Below, piece after piece: positions 8,367 through 16,023 of a stretch of 31,707 nucleotides of DNA. Each line of letters begins with the position of its first letter. Within the stretch, counting starts at the first letter, position 1. Both the position numbers and the translations under genes were made by a program. Below the pieces are notes generated by a model. It saw only the letters and a program-made list of their open reading frames with translations, did no database searches and was not told the DNA's origin. This DNA comes from DAOTZR01 sp034432595 (lineage in GTDB: Bacteria; Chloroflexota; Anaerolineae; B4-G1; SLSP01): contig DAOUBT010000085.1 of assembly GCA_034432595.1 (NCBI GenBank), positions 1 through 31,707 on the forward strand, in the 5' to 3' direction.

Positions 8367-8473
8367 CATCATCTCCGACCCTTGCCGCCTAAAGGAGCGC
8401 AGCTCCCATGGCGCCTGGGCGATAGGGTAGTGCAGGAAACCGCACTGCCTCCCGTGTTTGGAAAGGAGATGCC
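8367..8473 (+). promoter_or_regulatory. molybdenum cofactor (Moco) riboswitch aptamer
   Basis: The moaA leader carries the hallmarks of the Moco RNA motif. Seen directly: CTCCGACC near the 5' end, a GCCGCC-TAAAGG segment, GGGCGATAGGG, a hairpin GTGCAG-GAAA-CCGCAC with a GNRA loop (8430-8445), then CCTCCCGTGTTTGGAAAGG, which closely resembles the E. coli moaA leader as I recall it (CCTCCCGTATCTGGAAAGG). The outer stem pairs CATCTCC (8370-8376) with GGAGATG (8465-8471). Known class members sense molybdenum cofactor (or the tungsten form) and control moa genes, as here. Which metal form is sensed cannot be told from sequence. Confidence 0.9.
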
Positions 8474-8508
8474 TGAGCTGGTTAGTCCATGCCTGCGCGC
8501 GTGGTTGG

Positions 8509-8544
8509 ACGGCATCTCCGGCACGGGATGCCGTCTTTTCGTTT
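8509..8544 (+). terminator. riboswitch-controlled intrinsic terminator before moaA
   Basis: ACGGCATC (8509-8516) pairs with GATGCCGT (8527-8534), extendable to 10 bp, followed by CTTTTCGTTT. The 5' arm overlaps GGCATCTCC (8511-8519), which can instead pair with GGAGATGCC (8465-8473) as an antiterminator, supported by an adjoining GTCCA/TGGAC helix (8485-8489 with 8506-8510). Ligand binding closes the aptamer outer stem, traps GGAGATG and should free the terminator. This predicts cofactor-induced OFF control. Confidence 0.8.
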
Positions 8545-8556
8545 CTGGAGAGAGCC

Positions 8557-9540
8557 ATGCGTGATACGTTTCAACGAAGCATTGATTACCTGCGGATAGC
8601 CGTCACCGACCGCTGTAATCTGCGCTGTGTGTATTGTATGCCGGAAGAGGGCGTTCCTTTCTGTCCCCATGCCGATATCTTGCGGTATGAGGAAATCGAG
8701 CGCATTGTGCGCGTTGCCGCGAGCCTGGGCATCCGGCGCGTGCGCCTCACAGGCGGAGAACCGTTAGTGCGCCGCGACATCGTCGCGTTGGTGCGCGCGC
8801 TGGCTTCTCTCCCCGGCATTGAGGACGTGAGCATGACCACGAACGGGACCCTGCTTGCGTCCTACGCCCATCCCCTGGCACAGGCCGGGCTGAAGCGCGT
8901 GAATGTCAGCCTGGATTCGCTGCGTCCAGAGCGTTTCCGCGCCATCACCCGCCGCGGCGAGCTGAGCGACGTGCTCGCCGGGATTCAGGCCGCGCTCGAT
9001 GCCGGCCTCACGCCCGTCAAGGTCAACATGGTCGTCATGCGCGGCAGCAACGATGATGAACTCGTCGCCATGGCGCAGCAAACCCTCACGCAGCCCTGGC
9101 ATGTGCGTTTTATCGAATGGATGCCGGTCGGAGAGACAGCGCGCGTTCAGCACTGGGAAACGCACCTCGTGACAGCAGCCGAAATGCGCGCACGCATCGA
9201 AGCGGCCCTCGGCCCCCTCACAGCAGCGCAGGTGACCGGTGCGGGACCGGCGCGCACCTTCCGCCTGCCCGGGGCACAGGGCACGCTGGGCTTCATCAGC
9301 GCCGTGAGCGAGCACTTTTGCGCCACCTGCAACCGTCTGCGCCTGACCGCGGATGGGAAGCTGCGCTTCTGCCTGCTGCGCGAAGGCGAGCTGGACCTGC
9401 GCGCGCCACTGCGCGAGGGCATCCGTGACGAGGAATTAGCCGGGCTGATCACTACCGCCATCCGGGCCAAGCCCAGCGGCCACACCCTGCGCGAAGGCAT
9501 CACGGTGCAGGACCGCGCCATGGCGCAAATCGGCGGATAA
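8557..9540 (+). CDS. moaA: GTP 3',8-cyclase MoaA
   Basis: A radical SAM enzyme of 327 residues that converts GTP to 3',8-cyclo-GTP, the first step of molybdopterin synthesis. The SAM cluster motif CxxxCxxC is C20/C24/C27 in TDRCNLRCVYC, GGEPLVR follows, and the second cluster uses C255, C258 and C272. The C-terminus ends in Gly-Gly, required in known MoaA. The frame is open upstream through the riboswitch to 8458, but those codons overlap the aptamer and terminator; ATG 8557 with GGAGAG upstream begins the conserved protein. First gene of moaA-moaC-moaD-moaE. Confidence 0.97.
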   Translation: MRDTFQRSIDYLRIAVTDRCNLRCVYCMPEEGVPFCPHADILRYEEIERIVRVAASLGIRRVRLTGGEPLVRRDIVALVRALASLPGIEDVSMTTNGTLLASYAHPLAQAGLKRVNVSLDSLRPERFRAITRRGELSDVLAGIQAALDAGLTPVKVNMVVMRGSNDDELVAMAQQTLTQPWHVRFIEWMPVGETARVQHWETHLVTAAEMRARIEAALGPLTAAQVTGAGPARTFRLPGAQGTLGFISAVSEHFCATCNRLRLTADGKLRFCLLREGELDLRAPLREGIRDEELAGLITTAIRAKPSGHTLREGITVQDRAMAQIGG

Positions 9541-9553
9541 CCCTGGAGGAAAC

Positions 9554-10027
9554 ATGTCGCTCAGCCACATAGACGAAGAAGGCCACCTGCGCATGGTGGA
9601 TGTAGGCGCCAAAGTAGATACGGAGCGCGTCGCCATCGCCCGCGGCGAAGTCCACATGCGCCCGGAGACGCTGCGTCTCATCATTGAGAAAGGCCTGCCC
9701 AAAGGTGATGTGCTCACCACGGCGCAGGTTGCGGGCATCATGGCGGCCAAACAAACCGCGCACCTCATCCCTTTGTGCCATCCGCTGCTGCTCACCCACA
9801 TTGACGTGCAATTCGAAATAGATGAGGCCGCTTCCTGTATCCACATCACAGCCACCGTGCGCACGCGCGGCAAGACCGGTGTGGAAATGGAAGCCCTCAC
9901 CGCCGTCAGTGTGGCAGCGCTCACCCTGTACGACATGGCCAAAGCTGCCGAAAAAACCATGCGCATCACCAATATTCACCTTGTCCATAAAGAAGGCGGC
10001 AAAAGCGGCACGTGGGATGTGGAATAA
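9554..10027 (+). CDS. moaC: cyclic pyranopterin monophosphate synthase MoaC
   Basis: A 157-residue enzyme that rearranges the MoaA product to cyclic pyranopterin monophosphate. Family motifs are intact: KQTAHLIPLCHPL (66-78), GKTGVEMEALTAVSVA (106-121) and LYDMAKA with the likely catalytic Asp127 and Lys130 (E. coli Asp128/Lys131). GGAGGA lies just upstream of ATG 9554, 13 bases after the moaA stop, so it is cotranscribed and under the same riboswitch. Confidence 0.97.
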   Translation: MSLSHIDEEGHLRMVDVGAKVDTERVAIARGEVHMRPETLRLIIEKGLPKGDVLTTAQVAGIMAAKQTAHLIPLCHPLLLTHIDVQFEIDEAASCIHITATVRTRGKTGVEMEALTAVSVAALTLYDMAKAAEKTMRITNIHLVHKEGGKSGTWDVE

Positions 10028-10081
10028 AACCCAAGGAAGCGTCGAAAAGTGATTGGATGAAAAAACGAGGAGCTTAACCTT

Positions 10082-10321
10082 ATGGACATCACCCTGCATT
10101 GTTTTGCCGTTGCCCGAGAATTGACCGGCGCAGAGCGCCTTACGCTCTCCCTGCCGGATGGCGCGACGCTTTCCGACCTCGAAGCGACCCTCTACGCGCG
10201 CTACCCGGCACTCCAACCGCTGCGCGTGCGCTTTGCGGTCAACCTGCGCTATGCGGACCCGGCCACACCGCTTCAAGCCGGCGACGAAGTGGCCTGCATT
10301 CCTCCGGTAGGAGGTGGCTAA
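10082..10321 (+). CDS. moaD: molybdopterin synthase sulfur carrier subunit MoaD
   Basis: A 79-residue ubiquitin-like protein whose C-terminal Gly-Gly (here ending VGGG) becomes a thiocarboxylate that donates sulfur to the pterin. The beta-grasp pattern is visible: LHCFAVARELTG at the start and GDEVACIPPVGGG at the end. GAGGAG lies about 10 bases before the ATG. The last base of its TAA is the first base of the moaE ATG, so the two molybdopterin synthase subunits are translationally coupled. Confidence 0.95.
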   Translation: MDITLHCFAVARELTGAERLTLSLPDGATLSDLEATLYARYPALQPLRVRFAVNLRYADPATPLQAGDEVACIPPVGGG

Positions 10322-10752
10322 TGGACGCCCCCACCATCATCGAAATCACCGAGGCCCCCATCTCCACCGACGCGGTACTGGCGCGCCTGTCTGATCCGCA
10401 GAATGGCGCGCTCGTCACCTTTAACGGTGTGGTACGCAATCAAAGCGAGGGACGCGCTACCCGCTACCTGGAGTATGAAGCCTATCCCGCCATGGCCGAA
10501 GCGACCCTGCGGCAGATTGCGGACGAAATCCGCGCGTGCTGGCCGGACGTGCGCGGCATCGCCTTCGTGCACCGTGTTGGACGTTTAGCCATCGGCGAGA
10601 CCGCTGTGGTCATCGCCCTTTCCGCCGCACACCGTCCGCAACTCTTTGATGCGCTGCACTACGCCATTGACCGCCTCAAAGAGATTGTACCGATTTGGAA
10701 AAAAGAAGTGTGGGAGGATGGCTCCGCCTGGCGCAGCGAACAAAAAGCATAA
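10321..10752 (+). CDS. moaE: molybdopterin synthase catalytic subunit MoaE
   Basis: A 143-residue large subunit that adds two sulfurs to cyclic pyranopterin monophosphate using MoaD. Recognised by GALVTFNGVVRNQSEGR, YLEYEAYPAMAE, HRVGRLAIGE and the active-site region RLKEIVPIWKKE with the conserved lysines. The frame is open back to 10099, but the start is the ATG at 10321 in the TAATG overlap with moaD, with AGGAGGTGG just upstream. Last gene of the moa operon; no intrinsic terminator follows. Confidence 0.96.
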   Translation: MDAPTIIEITEAPISTDAVLARLSDPQNGALVTFNGVVRNQSEGRATRYLEYEAYPAMAEATLRQIADEIRACWPDVRGIAFVHRVGRLAIGETAVVIALSAAHRPQLFDALHYAIDRLKEIVPIWKKEVWEDGSAWRSEQKA

Positions 10753-10756
10753 GGGC

Positions 10757-10785
10757 TTTACTATACATCAGTCGTTGGGTATAAT
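10757..10785 (+). promoter_or_regulatory. promoter of the small-protein/YjbQ operon
   Basis: TTTACT (10757-10762) and consensus TATAAT (10780-10785) are 17 bases apart, starting five bases after moaE. It predicts a leader of about 130 bases before the first ATG at 10921. Confidence 0.7.
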
Positions 10786-10791
10786 GCATTT

Positions 10792-10920
10792 AAAGTTGAC
10801 GCCGTGCCGCAAGGCATCCTGCAGGCATGGATGCCCGGTTAAAAGCATCAAAGGCGATTTTAATTGCTGCCGATGCGTGTAGGAGAGAGATTACAATCTT
10901 AACCTTAAGGAGCTATCAAT
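10792..10920 (+). promoter_or_regulatory. long leader of the small-protein/YjbQ operon, function unknown
   Basis: About 130 bases of untranslated leader contain a perfect hairpin GGCATCC/GGATGCC (10813-10819 with 10829-10835) and a possible second helix GCATC/GATGC (10845-10849 with 10872-10876). No known riboswitch class is recognised and there is no terminator-like U-tract. A thiamin-pyrophosphate element was looked for because of the YjbQ partner and not found. Confidence 0.35.
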
Positions 10921-11046
10921 ATGCCTGGAAGAAGTGCCGCGCCTAAAAGGGAACTGATTATTACCCATTACCCGGTAGACCGGGCTGTTCAACTTCGCCT
11001 TTTAGAAGAAAACGTGCCCTATCTTTTGCTCAATAGCGCACCATGA
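10921..11046 (+). CDS. uncharacterised 41-residue protein coupled to the YjbQ-family gene
   Basis: A small gene starting MPGRSAAPKRELIITHYPVD and ending LLLNSAP. AAGGAG lies eight bases before the ATG. Its TGA overlaps the next ATG (ATGA at 11043-11046), a classic sign of real coupled translation. The N-terminus is basic; the rest mixes hydrophobic and charged residues (RAVQLRLLEENVPYLLL) with no signal peptide, membrane segment or cysteine motif. The family is not recognised. Position suggests a partner or translational regulator of the YjbQ-like protein. Confidence 0.7.
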   Translation: MPGRSAAPKRELIITHYPVDRAVQLRLLEENVPYLLLNSAP

Positions 11047-11459
11047 TCATCACCGGTACCCTTTACCTGAACACCCGCGGACACACGGACGTGATTAACA
11101 TCACGCGCGATGTGCAAGAAGCGGTGACGCGCAGTGGCTTACGGGAGGGCGTGGTTACGCTCTTTTGCCCCGGTTCCACCGGCGGCCTGACCACGCTCGA
11201 ATACGAAAGTGGCGTCATCAGCGACCTGCAAGAGCTGTTGGACCGCATCACGCCACCCGACCACGCCTACCGTCACCACCTGCGCTGGGGCGACGACAAC
11301 GGCCATTCGCACCTGCGCGCGGCCCTCATCGGTCCCTCGCTCAGCGTGCCCTTTGTCAACAAGCAACTCACCCTCGGCACGTGGCAGCAAATCGTCTTTA
11401 TAGATTTTGATACGGTCCCGCGCGAGCGTCAGCTCATCGTACAAATCATGGGCGAATAA
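11043..11459 (+). CDS. YjbQ/UPF0047 family protein (secondary thiamine-phosphate synthase type)
   Basis: A 138-residue single-domain protein of the YjbQ family; E. coli YjbQ has weak thiamine-phosphate synthase activity, but the physiological role is unsettled. Conserved parts are FCPGSTGGLTTLEYE, HLRWGDDNGHSHLRAALIGPS with clustered histidines, and LTLGTWQQIVFIDFD near the C-terminus. The length is typical. The ATG lies inside the stop of the 41-residue gene, so its translation depends on that gene. Its 3' end overlaps the convergent kinase gene by 14 bases. Confidence 0.88.
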   Translation: MIITGTLYLNTRGHTDVINITRDVQEAVTRSGLREGVVTLFCPGSTGGLTTLEYESGVISDLQELLDRITPPDHAYRHHLRWGDDNGHSHLRAALIGPSLSVPFVNKQLTLGTWQQIVFIDFDTVPRERQLIVQIMGE

Positions 11460-12354
11460 GGGGCGTGGCCAGGACGTCCAGCGCCGCCGCATCGAGAAAC
11501 CCTTCCGCTGCCGACACCGCGCCGATTTTCCAGCCCGCGAAGACCGTCGCGCGTTCGATCGCCCTGAGCGCATCGCCGGTGCACGTGTACTCGTGCAGGA
11601 AGGCCGCAAACAAGGCATCCCCCGCGCCGATGGTGTTGATCACGGGCCGCGGTTGTTGCGCCGGCACGTGATACGACCCGCCATCGCGCAACGTGAGCAG
11701 CGCGCCGCGCGCGCCCATGCCGATGACCAGCACCTCCGGCCCGTAGCGTTGCATCACACGCCGAGCCCAGGTTTCCGGCGACTCCGGCAGGCGCTCATCA
11801 CTCATGAACAACACCTGCGCCGCCGCCATGAAATCCGCGTTATAAGCATCCTCCAACTCCGCGATGGCGTGCACGTCCGTGGCGATGGGTTTGCCCAGGC
11901 GCTGCGCCATGGCTAACAGGGGACGTGAAAAATTGATATTGCACAACACCGCCCAATCGCCCCCCTCCAGCGCGGCGCGTGCGCGCTCCGGTGGATACAG
12001 CTGCTCCTGCACATCCTTCAAATCCACGTGAATCTGCCGCCGCCCCGAAGGCTCGTACAAAATCACCGATTGCGCCGTTTGCTCCTGTTGACGCAACACA
12101 TCGGCCGTGGGCAGGCCATCCTGCGCCAGTGTCTGCTCCACCATCGCCGCGGCAAGATCATGTCCAATGAGCGAGAGGAAGCGCACCTCATGCCCTAACG
12201 TGACCAGCGCGCGCGTGACGTTATACCCTACACCGGAAACGCGGCTCTGAATCCCAAAAAACGGATAGTTGACGGGGTTGTAATCCAACGGAAACCCTGC
12301 AATCTTGAGCGTGGTCTCCACGTTAATCAGGCCCGAAACGACAAAGCGCGTCAT
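11446..12354 (-). CDS. PfkB-family carbohydrate kinase
   Basis: A ribokinase-like sugar or nucleoside kinase of 302 residues. The C-terminal signature NTIGAGDALFAAF (near 240-252), with the catalytic Asp in GAGD, is intact, and the N-terminal SRVSGVGYNVTRALVTLG corresponds to the substrate-side glycine motif. Two adjacent ATGs exist (12357, 12354); the second gives better spacing from GGGAGG. The substrate cannot be assigned. It is a single gene facing the YjbQ operon, and its upstream region runs directly into the tandem repeat array. Confidence 0.88.
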   Translation of the reverse strand: MTRFVVSGLINVETTLKIAGFPLDYNPVNYPFFGIQSRVSGVGYNVTRALVTLGHEVRFLSLIGHDLAAAMVEQTLAQDGLPTADVLRQQEQTAQSVILYEPSGRRQIHVDLKDVQEQLYPPERARAALEGGDWAVLCNINFSRPLLAMAQRLGKPIATDVHAIAELEDAYNADFMAAAQVLFMSDERLPESPETWARRVMQRYGPEVLVIGMGARGALLTLRDGGSYHVPAQQPRPVINTIGAGDALFAAFLHEYTCTGDALRAIERATVFAGWKIGAVSAAEGFLDAAALDVLATPLIRP

Positions 12355-12398
12355 CATCCCCTCCCTGCCGTGATGGATGCATGATAACCTCAGAACAC

Positions 12399-12426
12399 AT
12401 TGTACTACCAGCCTCTGGCTGGCAAA
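12399..12426 (-). promoter_or_regulatory. weak candidate promoter of the PfkB-family kinase
   Basis: Minus-strand TACAAT (12399-12404) has TTTGCC 16 bases upstream (12421-12426). The -35 would come from the first repeat unit of the array; similar TTTGCC occurs in nearly every unit, so specificity is doubtful. Confidence 0.35.
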
Positions 12427-13849
12427 CCCCGTACCGCCAGCCTTTGGCTGGCAAACCCCAGGCAGAGCCTGGGGATACTGGAGTTACGTACCGCCAGCCT
12501 TGGGCTGGCAAACCCTTCCCAGGCAGAGCCTGGGGATACGTACCACCAGCCTTGGGCTGGCAAACCCATCCCAGGCAGAGCCTGGAGTTACGTACCGCCA
12601 GCCTTGGCTGGCAAAGCCCAGGCAGCCTGGGGATACGTACCGCCAACCTTGGGATGGCAAACCATCCCAGGCAGAGCTTGGGGGTACGCACCGCCAACCT
12701 TGGCTGGCAAACCATCCCAGGCAGAGCCTGGTGATACGTACCGCCAGCCTTGGGCTGGCAAACCCATCCCAGGCAGAGCCTGGGGATACGTACCACCAGC
12801 CTTGGGATGGCAAACCCCAGGCAGAGCCTGGGGATACGTACCGCCAGCCTTGGGATGGCAAACCCCAGGCAGAACCTGGGGATACGTACCGCCAGCCTTG
12901 GGATGGTCAACCCATCCCAGGCCAGGCCTGGGGATACGTACCGCCAGCCTTGGGCTGGCAAAGCCCAGGCCAGGCCTGGGGGTACGCACCGCCAGCCTTG
13001 GGCTGGCAAAGCCCAGGCAGAGCTTGGGGATACGTACCGCCAGCCTTGGGATGGCAAACCATCCCAGGCAGAGCCTGGGGGTACGCACCGCCAGCTTTGG
13101 GATGGCAAAGCCCAGGCCAGGCAGAGCCTGGGGGTACGCGCCGCCAACCTTGGGCTGGCAAACCCATCCCAGGCAAAGCCTGGGGATACGTACCGCCAGC
13201 CTTGGGATGGCAAGGCCCAGGTAGAGCCTGGGGATACGTACCGCCAACCTTGGGCTGGCAAAGCCCAGGCAGAGCCTGGGGATACGCACCGCCAGCCTTG
13301 GGATGGCAAACCCCAGGCAGAGCCTGGGGATACGTACCACCAGCCTTGGGCTGGCAAAGCCCAGGCAGCCTGGGGATACGTACCACCAGCCTTGGGATGG
13401 CAAACCATCCCAGGCAGAGCCTGGGGGTACGCACCGCCAGCCTTTGGCTGGCAAAGCCCAGGCCAGGCCTGGGGGTACGTACCGCCAGCCTTGGAATGGC
13501 AAAGCCCAGGCCAGGCCTGGGGATATGTACCACCAGCCTTGGGCTGGCAAAACCCAGGCAGAGCCTGGGGATACGTACCGCTAGTCTTGGGCTGGCAAAG
13601 CCCAGGCCAGGCAGAGCCTGGGGGTACGCGCCGCCAACCTTGGGCTGGCAAACCCCAGGCAGAACCTGGGGATACGTACCGCCAGCCTTGGGCTGGCAAA
13701 CCATCCCAGGCAGAGCCTGGTGATACGCACCGCCAGCCTTGGGATGGCAAAGCCCAGGCCAGGCCTGGGGGTACGCACCGCCAGCCTTGGCTGGCAAAGC
13801 CCAGGCCAGGCCTGGGAGTACGCACCGCCAACCTTGGGATGGCAAAGCC
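12403..13849. repeat. tandem array of about 30 double-hairpin units (about 48 bp each)
   Basis: The interval between the divergent PfkB and FmdB genes is filled by about 29 complete units plus a truncated first one. Each unit has GTACCGCCAGCC, an inverted repeat CCAGCC-TTG-GGCTGG, CAAA, a second inverted repeat CCCAGGC-AGA-GCCTGGG, then GGATAC. Units are about 45-53 bp; the commonest is 48, and longer forms carry an extra ATCC or CCAGG. There are no unique spacers, so it is not CRISPR. Long open frames run through it on both strands in several phases only because the repeat lacks stop codons; none is called as a gene. Confidence 0.95.
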
Positions 13850-13893
13850 AACGCAACCTGATGAACGGCCATGCAACAGACGATACCTATCAA

Positions 13894-13921
13894 TTGCCCA
13901 TTAGCCAAACCTTGCTATACT
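13894..13921 (+). promoter_or_regulatory. promoter of the FmdB-like gene and probably glnA
   Basis: TTGCCC (13894-13899) and TATACT (13916-13921) are 16 bases apart, immediately after the repeat array. Confidence 0.6.
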
Positions 13922-13951
13922 CTCCATACCACGACATAACAGGATAAAGCC

Positions 13952-14503
13952 ATGCCCATTTACGAATACTATTGCCCAACCTGTCATGGACGCTTCCGCC
14001 ATCTGGCGCGCAGTTTTGACGCGCCCGCGCCGCCATGTCCACGCTGCGGCAATCCCAACGTGGAACGCCTCATCTCCGCCGCCGCCGTGCTCCACAGCGA
14101 CGCGCACCATACCGAACAGGTCCGCGAGCAGGCCAAAGGTGTGCCTCAGGATGACCTCGCCGCTGCAGCGCGCTTCCTGCAGGAATCCGGACGCCTCGAA
14201 GATGCGGAGGGCCTTTTCGGCAGCGCCGCCTACCGCGAGCTGCTCGCCCGCCGCGCTGAGGGCGCCACGGATGCCGACCTCGAAGACCTCGTGCCGGAGC
14301 TGATTCAGCACACCGAGCATAATGACGCCATCGCCGCGGCCACCGCCGCTGCCCTTTCCGGCCAGATGCTCGATGCCGTTGAGGAACACGCCCATCAAGC
14401 TCATGACCATGATCATGATCACGAACACGAACACGAACATGAGCATGAGCATGGACACAAACACCGGGCCAAACGCCGTGCCACAGATTTGGGATGGGGG
14501 TAG
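13952..14503 (+). CDS. FmdB-type zinc-ribbon protein with a His-rich tail
   Basis: A 183-residue protein starting MPIYEYYCPTC, the classic FmdB/CxxC-CxxC putative regulatory domain; zinc ligands C8/C11 and C29/C32 are present. Typical FmdB proteins are 60-110 residues and end soon after the ribbon. This one continues with an acidic, Ala-rich helical middle (about 55-140) and then a His-Asp/Glu run (about 145-169) that would bind metal ions, followed by a basic end. The His run is encoded by a CATGAC/CACGAA-type repeat. It lies 80 bases before glnA on the same strand and may be cotranscribed. The role is not established. Confidence 0.8.
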   Translation: MPIYEYYCPTCHGRFRHLARSFDAPAPPCPRCGNPNVERLISAAAVLHSDAHHTEQVREQAKGVPQDDLAAAARFLQESGRLEDAEGLFGSAAYRELLARRAEGATDADLEDLVPELIQHTEHNDAIAAATAAALSGQMLDAVEEHAHQAHDHDHDHEHEHEHEHEHGHKHRAKRRATDLGWG

Positions 14504-14583
14504 ACGAAAAGACGACGAAGGCTTGCCGTGGTCAGACGACCACACGATGATGACTTAACCTTCAGACACAAAGGAGACCTCAA

Positions 14584-16014
14584 ATGTGCGAGACCCATTT
14601 TGATTCCCTGGATGCAGCTATCGCCTTCATCCAACGCAACGCCATCGAGATGGTGGACCTCAAGTTCTGCGACCTGTGGGGTCGCTGGCACCACGTCACC
14701 ATCCCCGCCATTCAGTTCAACGCGCGAATGATGGAAGAAGGCGTGGCTTTCGACGGCTCCAGCGTGGGCTTCAAGTCCGTCAGCGCTGGCGATATGGTCC
14801 TTGTCCCCGACCTGCAGACGGGCTTCATAGACCCCTTCTGGGAGATGCCCACCCTGAGCTTCATCTGCCGCACCCACGAAGCCGACACGCGCGACCTCTT
14901 CCCCTACGACCCACGTAACATCCTCATCCGCGCCGAAGTCTATCTGCGCAGTACCGGCTTAGCGGATAGTGTCCTGTGGGGGCCGGAGTTCGAGTTCTAC
15001 GTCTTCGATAAAGTCTCCTACGAAAACCGCATCAACGCCGCTTCCTACCGCGTCGAGTCCAGCGAGGCCGACTGGCAGAGTCAGACGATGGGCTGCGGCT
15101 ACACCATCCCACGCCACGGCGGCTATCACGCCATCCCACCGCAGGACCGCCTGTACAACCTGCGCTCCCAAATCAGCCTGCACTTGATGAAAATGGGCGT
15201 CGAGGTGAAATATCACCATCACGAAGTCGGCGGACCCGGGCAGTGCGAAATCGAAACTCCCATGCTCCCCACCCTCAAAGCCGCGGATGCGTCCATGCTC
15301 ATCAAGTACGTGGCGCGCATGACCGCCTTCCAGCAGAACATGACGGTGACCTTCATGCCCAAGCCGCTCTACGGCGAGGCCGGATCCGGAATGCACTTCC
15401 ATCAGAACCTGTGGAAGGCGGGCATCAACGTGTTCTACGATCCGCAGGGCTACGGGACCCTCAGCAAGCTCGCTTTCTCCTACATGGCTGGTCTTTTGGA
15501 ACACGGCGGCGCGGTGATGGCGTTCACCAACCCCAGCACCAACTCTTACCGCCGTCTCGTGCCGGGCTACGAAGCCCCCATCAGCGCCATCTTCTCCCTG
15601 GGTAACCGCAGCGCCGCCATCCGCATCCCCAAATACGCCAATCAGCCCCACTCGGCGCGCTTCGAGTTCCGCCCGCCGGATGCGACCTGCAACCCCTATC
15701 TGGCCATGGCCGCGCAATTGATGGCGGGCATTGACGGGATGCTGAGGGAGCTTGACCCCACTTCCATGGGCTATGGACCGATTGACGACAACATCTTCGC
15801 CTGGCCCGAAGAGAAGCGCGCCGCTATCAAGGCCCTACCCACCTCGCTCGATGGCGCCATGGACGCGCTCCACACCGATCACGCCTTCCTGCTCGCGGGC
15901 GAGGTGTTCAACCGCGACCTGATTGAACGCTGGGAGCAGCAGAAGCGCAAGGAAGACCGTGACGTGCGCAACCGTCCCCATCCCTACGAAATCGAACTCT
16001 ATTACGACCTGTAA
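14584..16014 (+). CDS. glnA: type I glutamine synthetase
   Basis: A 476-residue ATP-dependent enzyme making glutamine from glutamate and ammonia. Family motifs are intact: FDGSSVGF, the metal-ligand GPEFEFY, the ATP-site stretch MPKPLYGEAGSGMHFHQNLW, NRSAAIRIP, and RFEFRPPDATCNPYLAMAA. The C-terminus HPYEIELYYDL matches the GSI end. The segment aligned with the E. coli adenylylation site (DKNLYDLPPEE) reads DDNIFAWPEE, with Phe405 in place of the modified Tyr, so control by adenylylation is unlikely. AAGGAG lies eight bases before the ATG. A hairpin follows the stop. Confidence 0.96.
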   Translation: MCETHFDSLDAAIAFIQRNAIEMVDLKFCDLWGRWHHVTIPAIQFNARMMEEGVAFDGSSVGFKSVSAGDMVLVPDLQTGFIDPFWEMPTLSFICRTHEADTRDLFPYDPRNILIRAEVYLRSTGLADSVLWGPEFEFYVFDKVSYENRINAASYRVESSEADWQSQTMGCGYTIPRHGGYHAIPPQDRLYNLRSQISLHLMKMGVEVKYHHHEVGGPGQCEIETPMLPTLKAADASMLIKYVARMTAFQQNMTVTFMPKPLYGEAGSGMHFHQNLWKAGINVFYDPQGYGTLSKLAFSYMAGLLEHGGAVMAFTNPSTNSYRRLVPGYEAPISAIFSLGNRSAAIRIPKYANQPHSARFEFRPPDATCNPYLAMAAQLMAGIDGMLRELDPTSMGYGPIDDNIFAWPEEKRAAIKALPTSLDGAMDALHTDHAFLLAGEVFNRDLIERWEQQKRKEDRDVRNRPHPYEIELYYDL

Positions 16015-16023
16015 CCCCAACCC

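Noticed and set aside
10792..10920. TPP or other known riboswitch ahead of the YjbQ operon
   Set aside because: No CTGAGA/ACCTGATCTGG-type TPP core or other recognised motif is present; only simple hairpins are visible.
12403..13849. CRISPR array
   Set aside because: The units are contiguous and nearly identical throughout, with no unique spacers of constant length and no cas genes nearby.
12323..13947. Several very long open frames on both strands (up to 517 codons) through the 48-bp array
   Set aside because: They exist in several phases at once because the unit has no stop codons. They have low-complexity 16-residue periodicity, no ribosome sites and extend into unrelated flanks, so they are repeat artefacts.
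14398..14463. CATGAC/CACGAA simple repeat as a separate repeat element
   Set aside because: It lies in frame inside the FmdB-like gene and simply encodes the His-Asp/Glu tail; reported with that gene.
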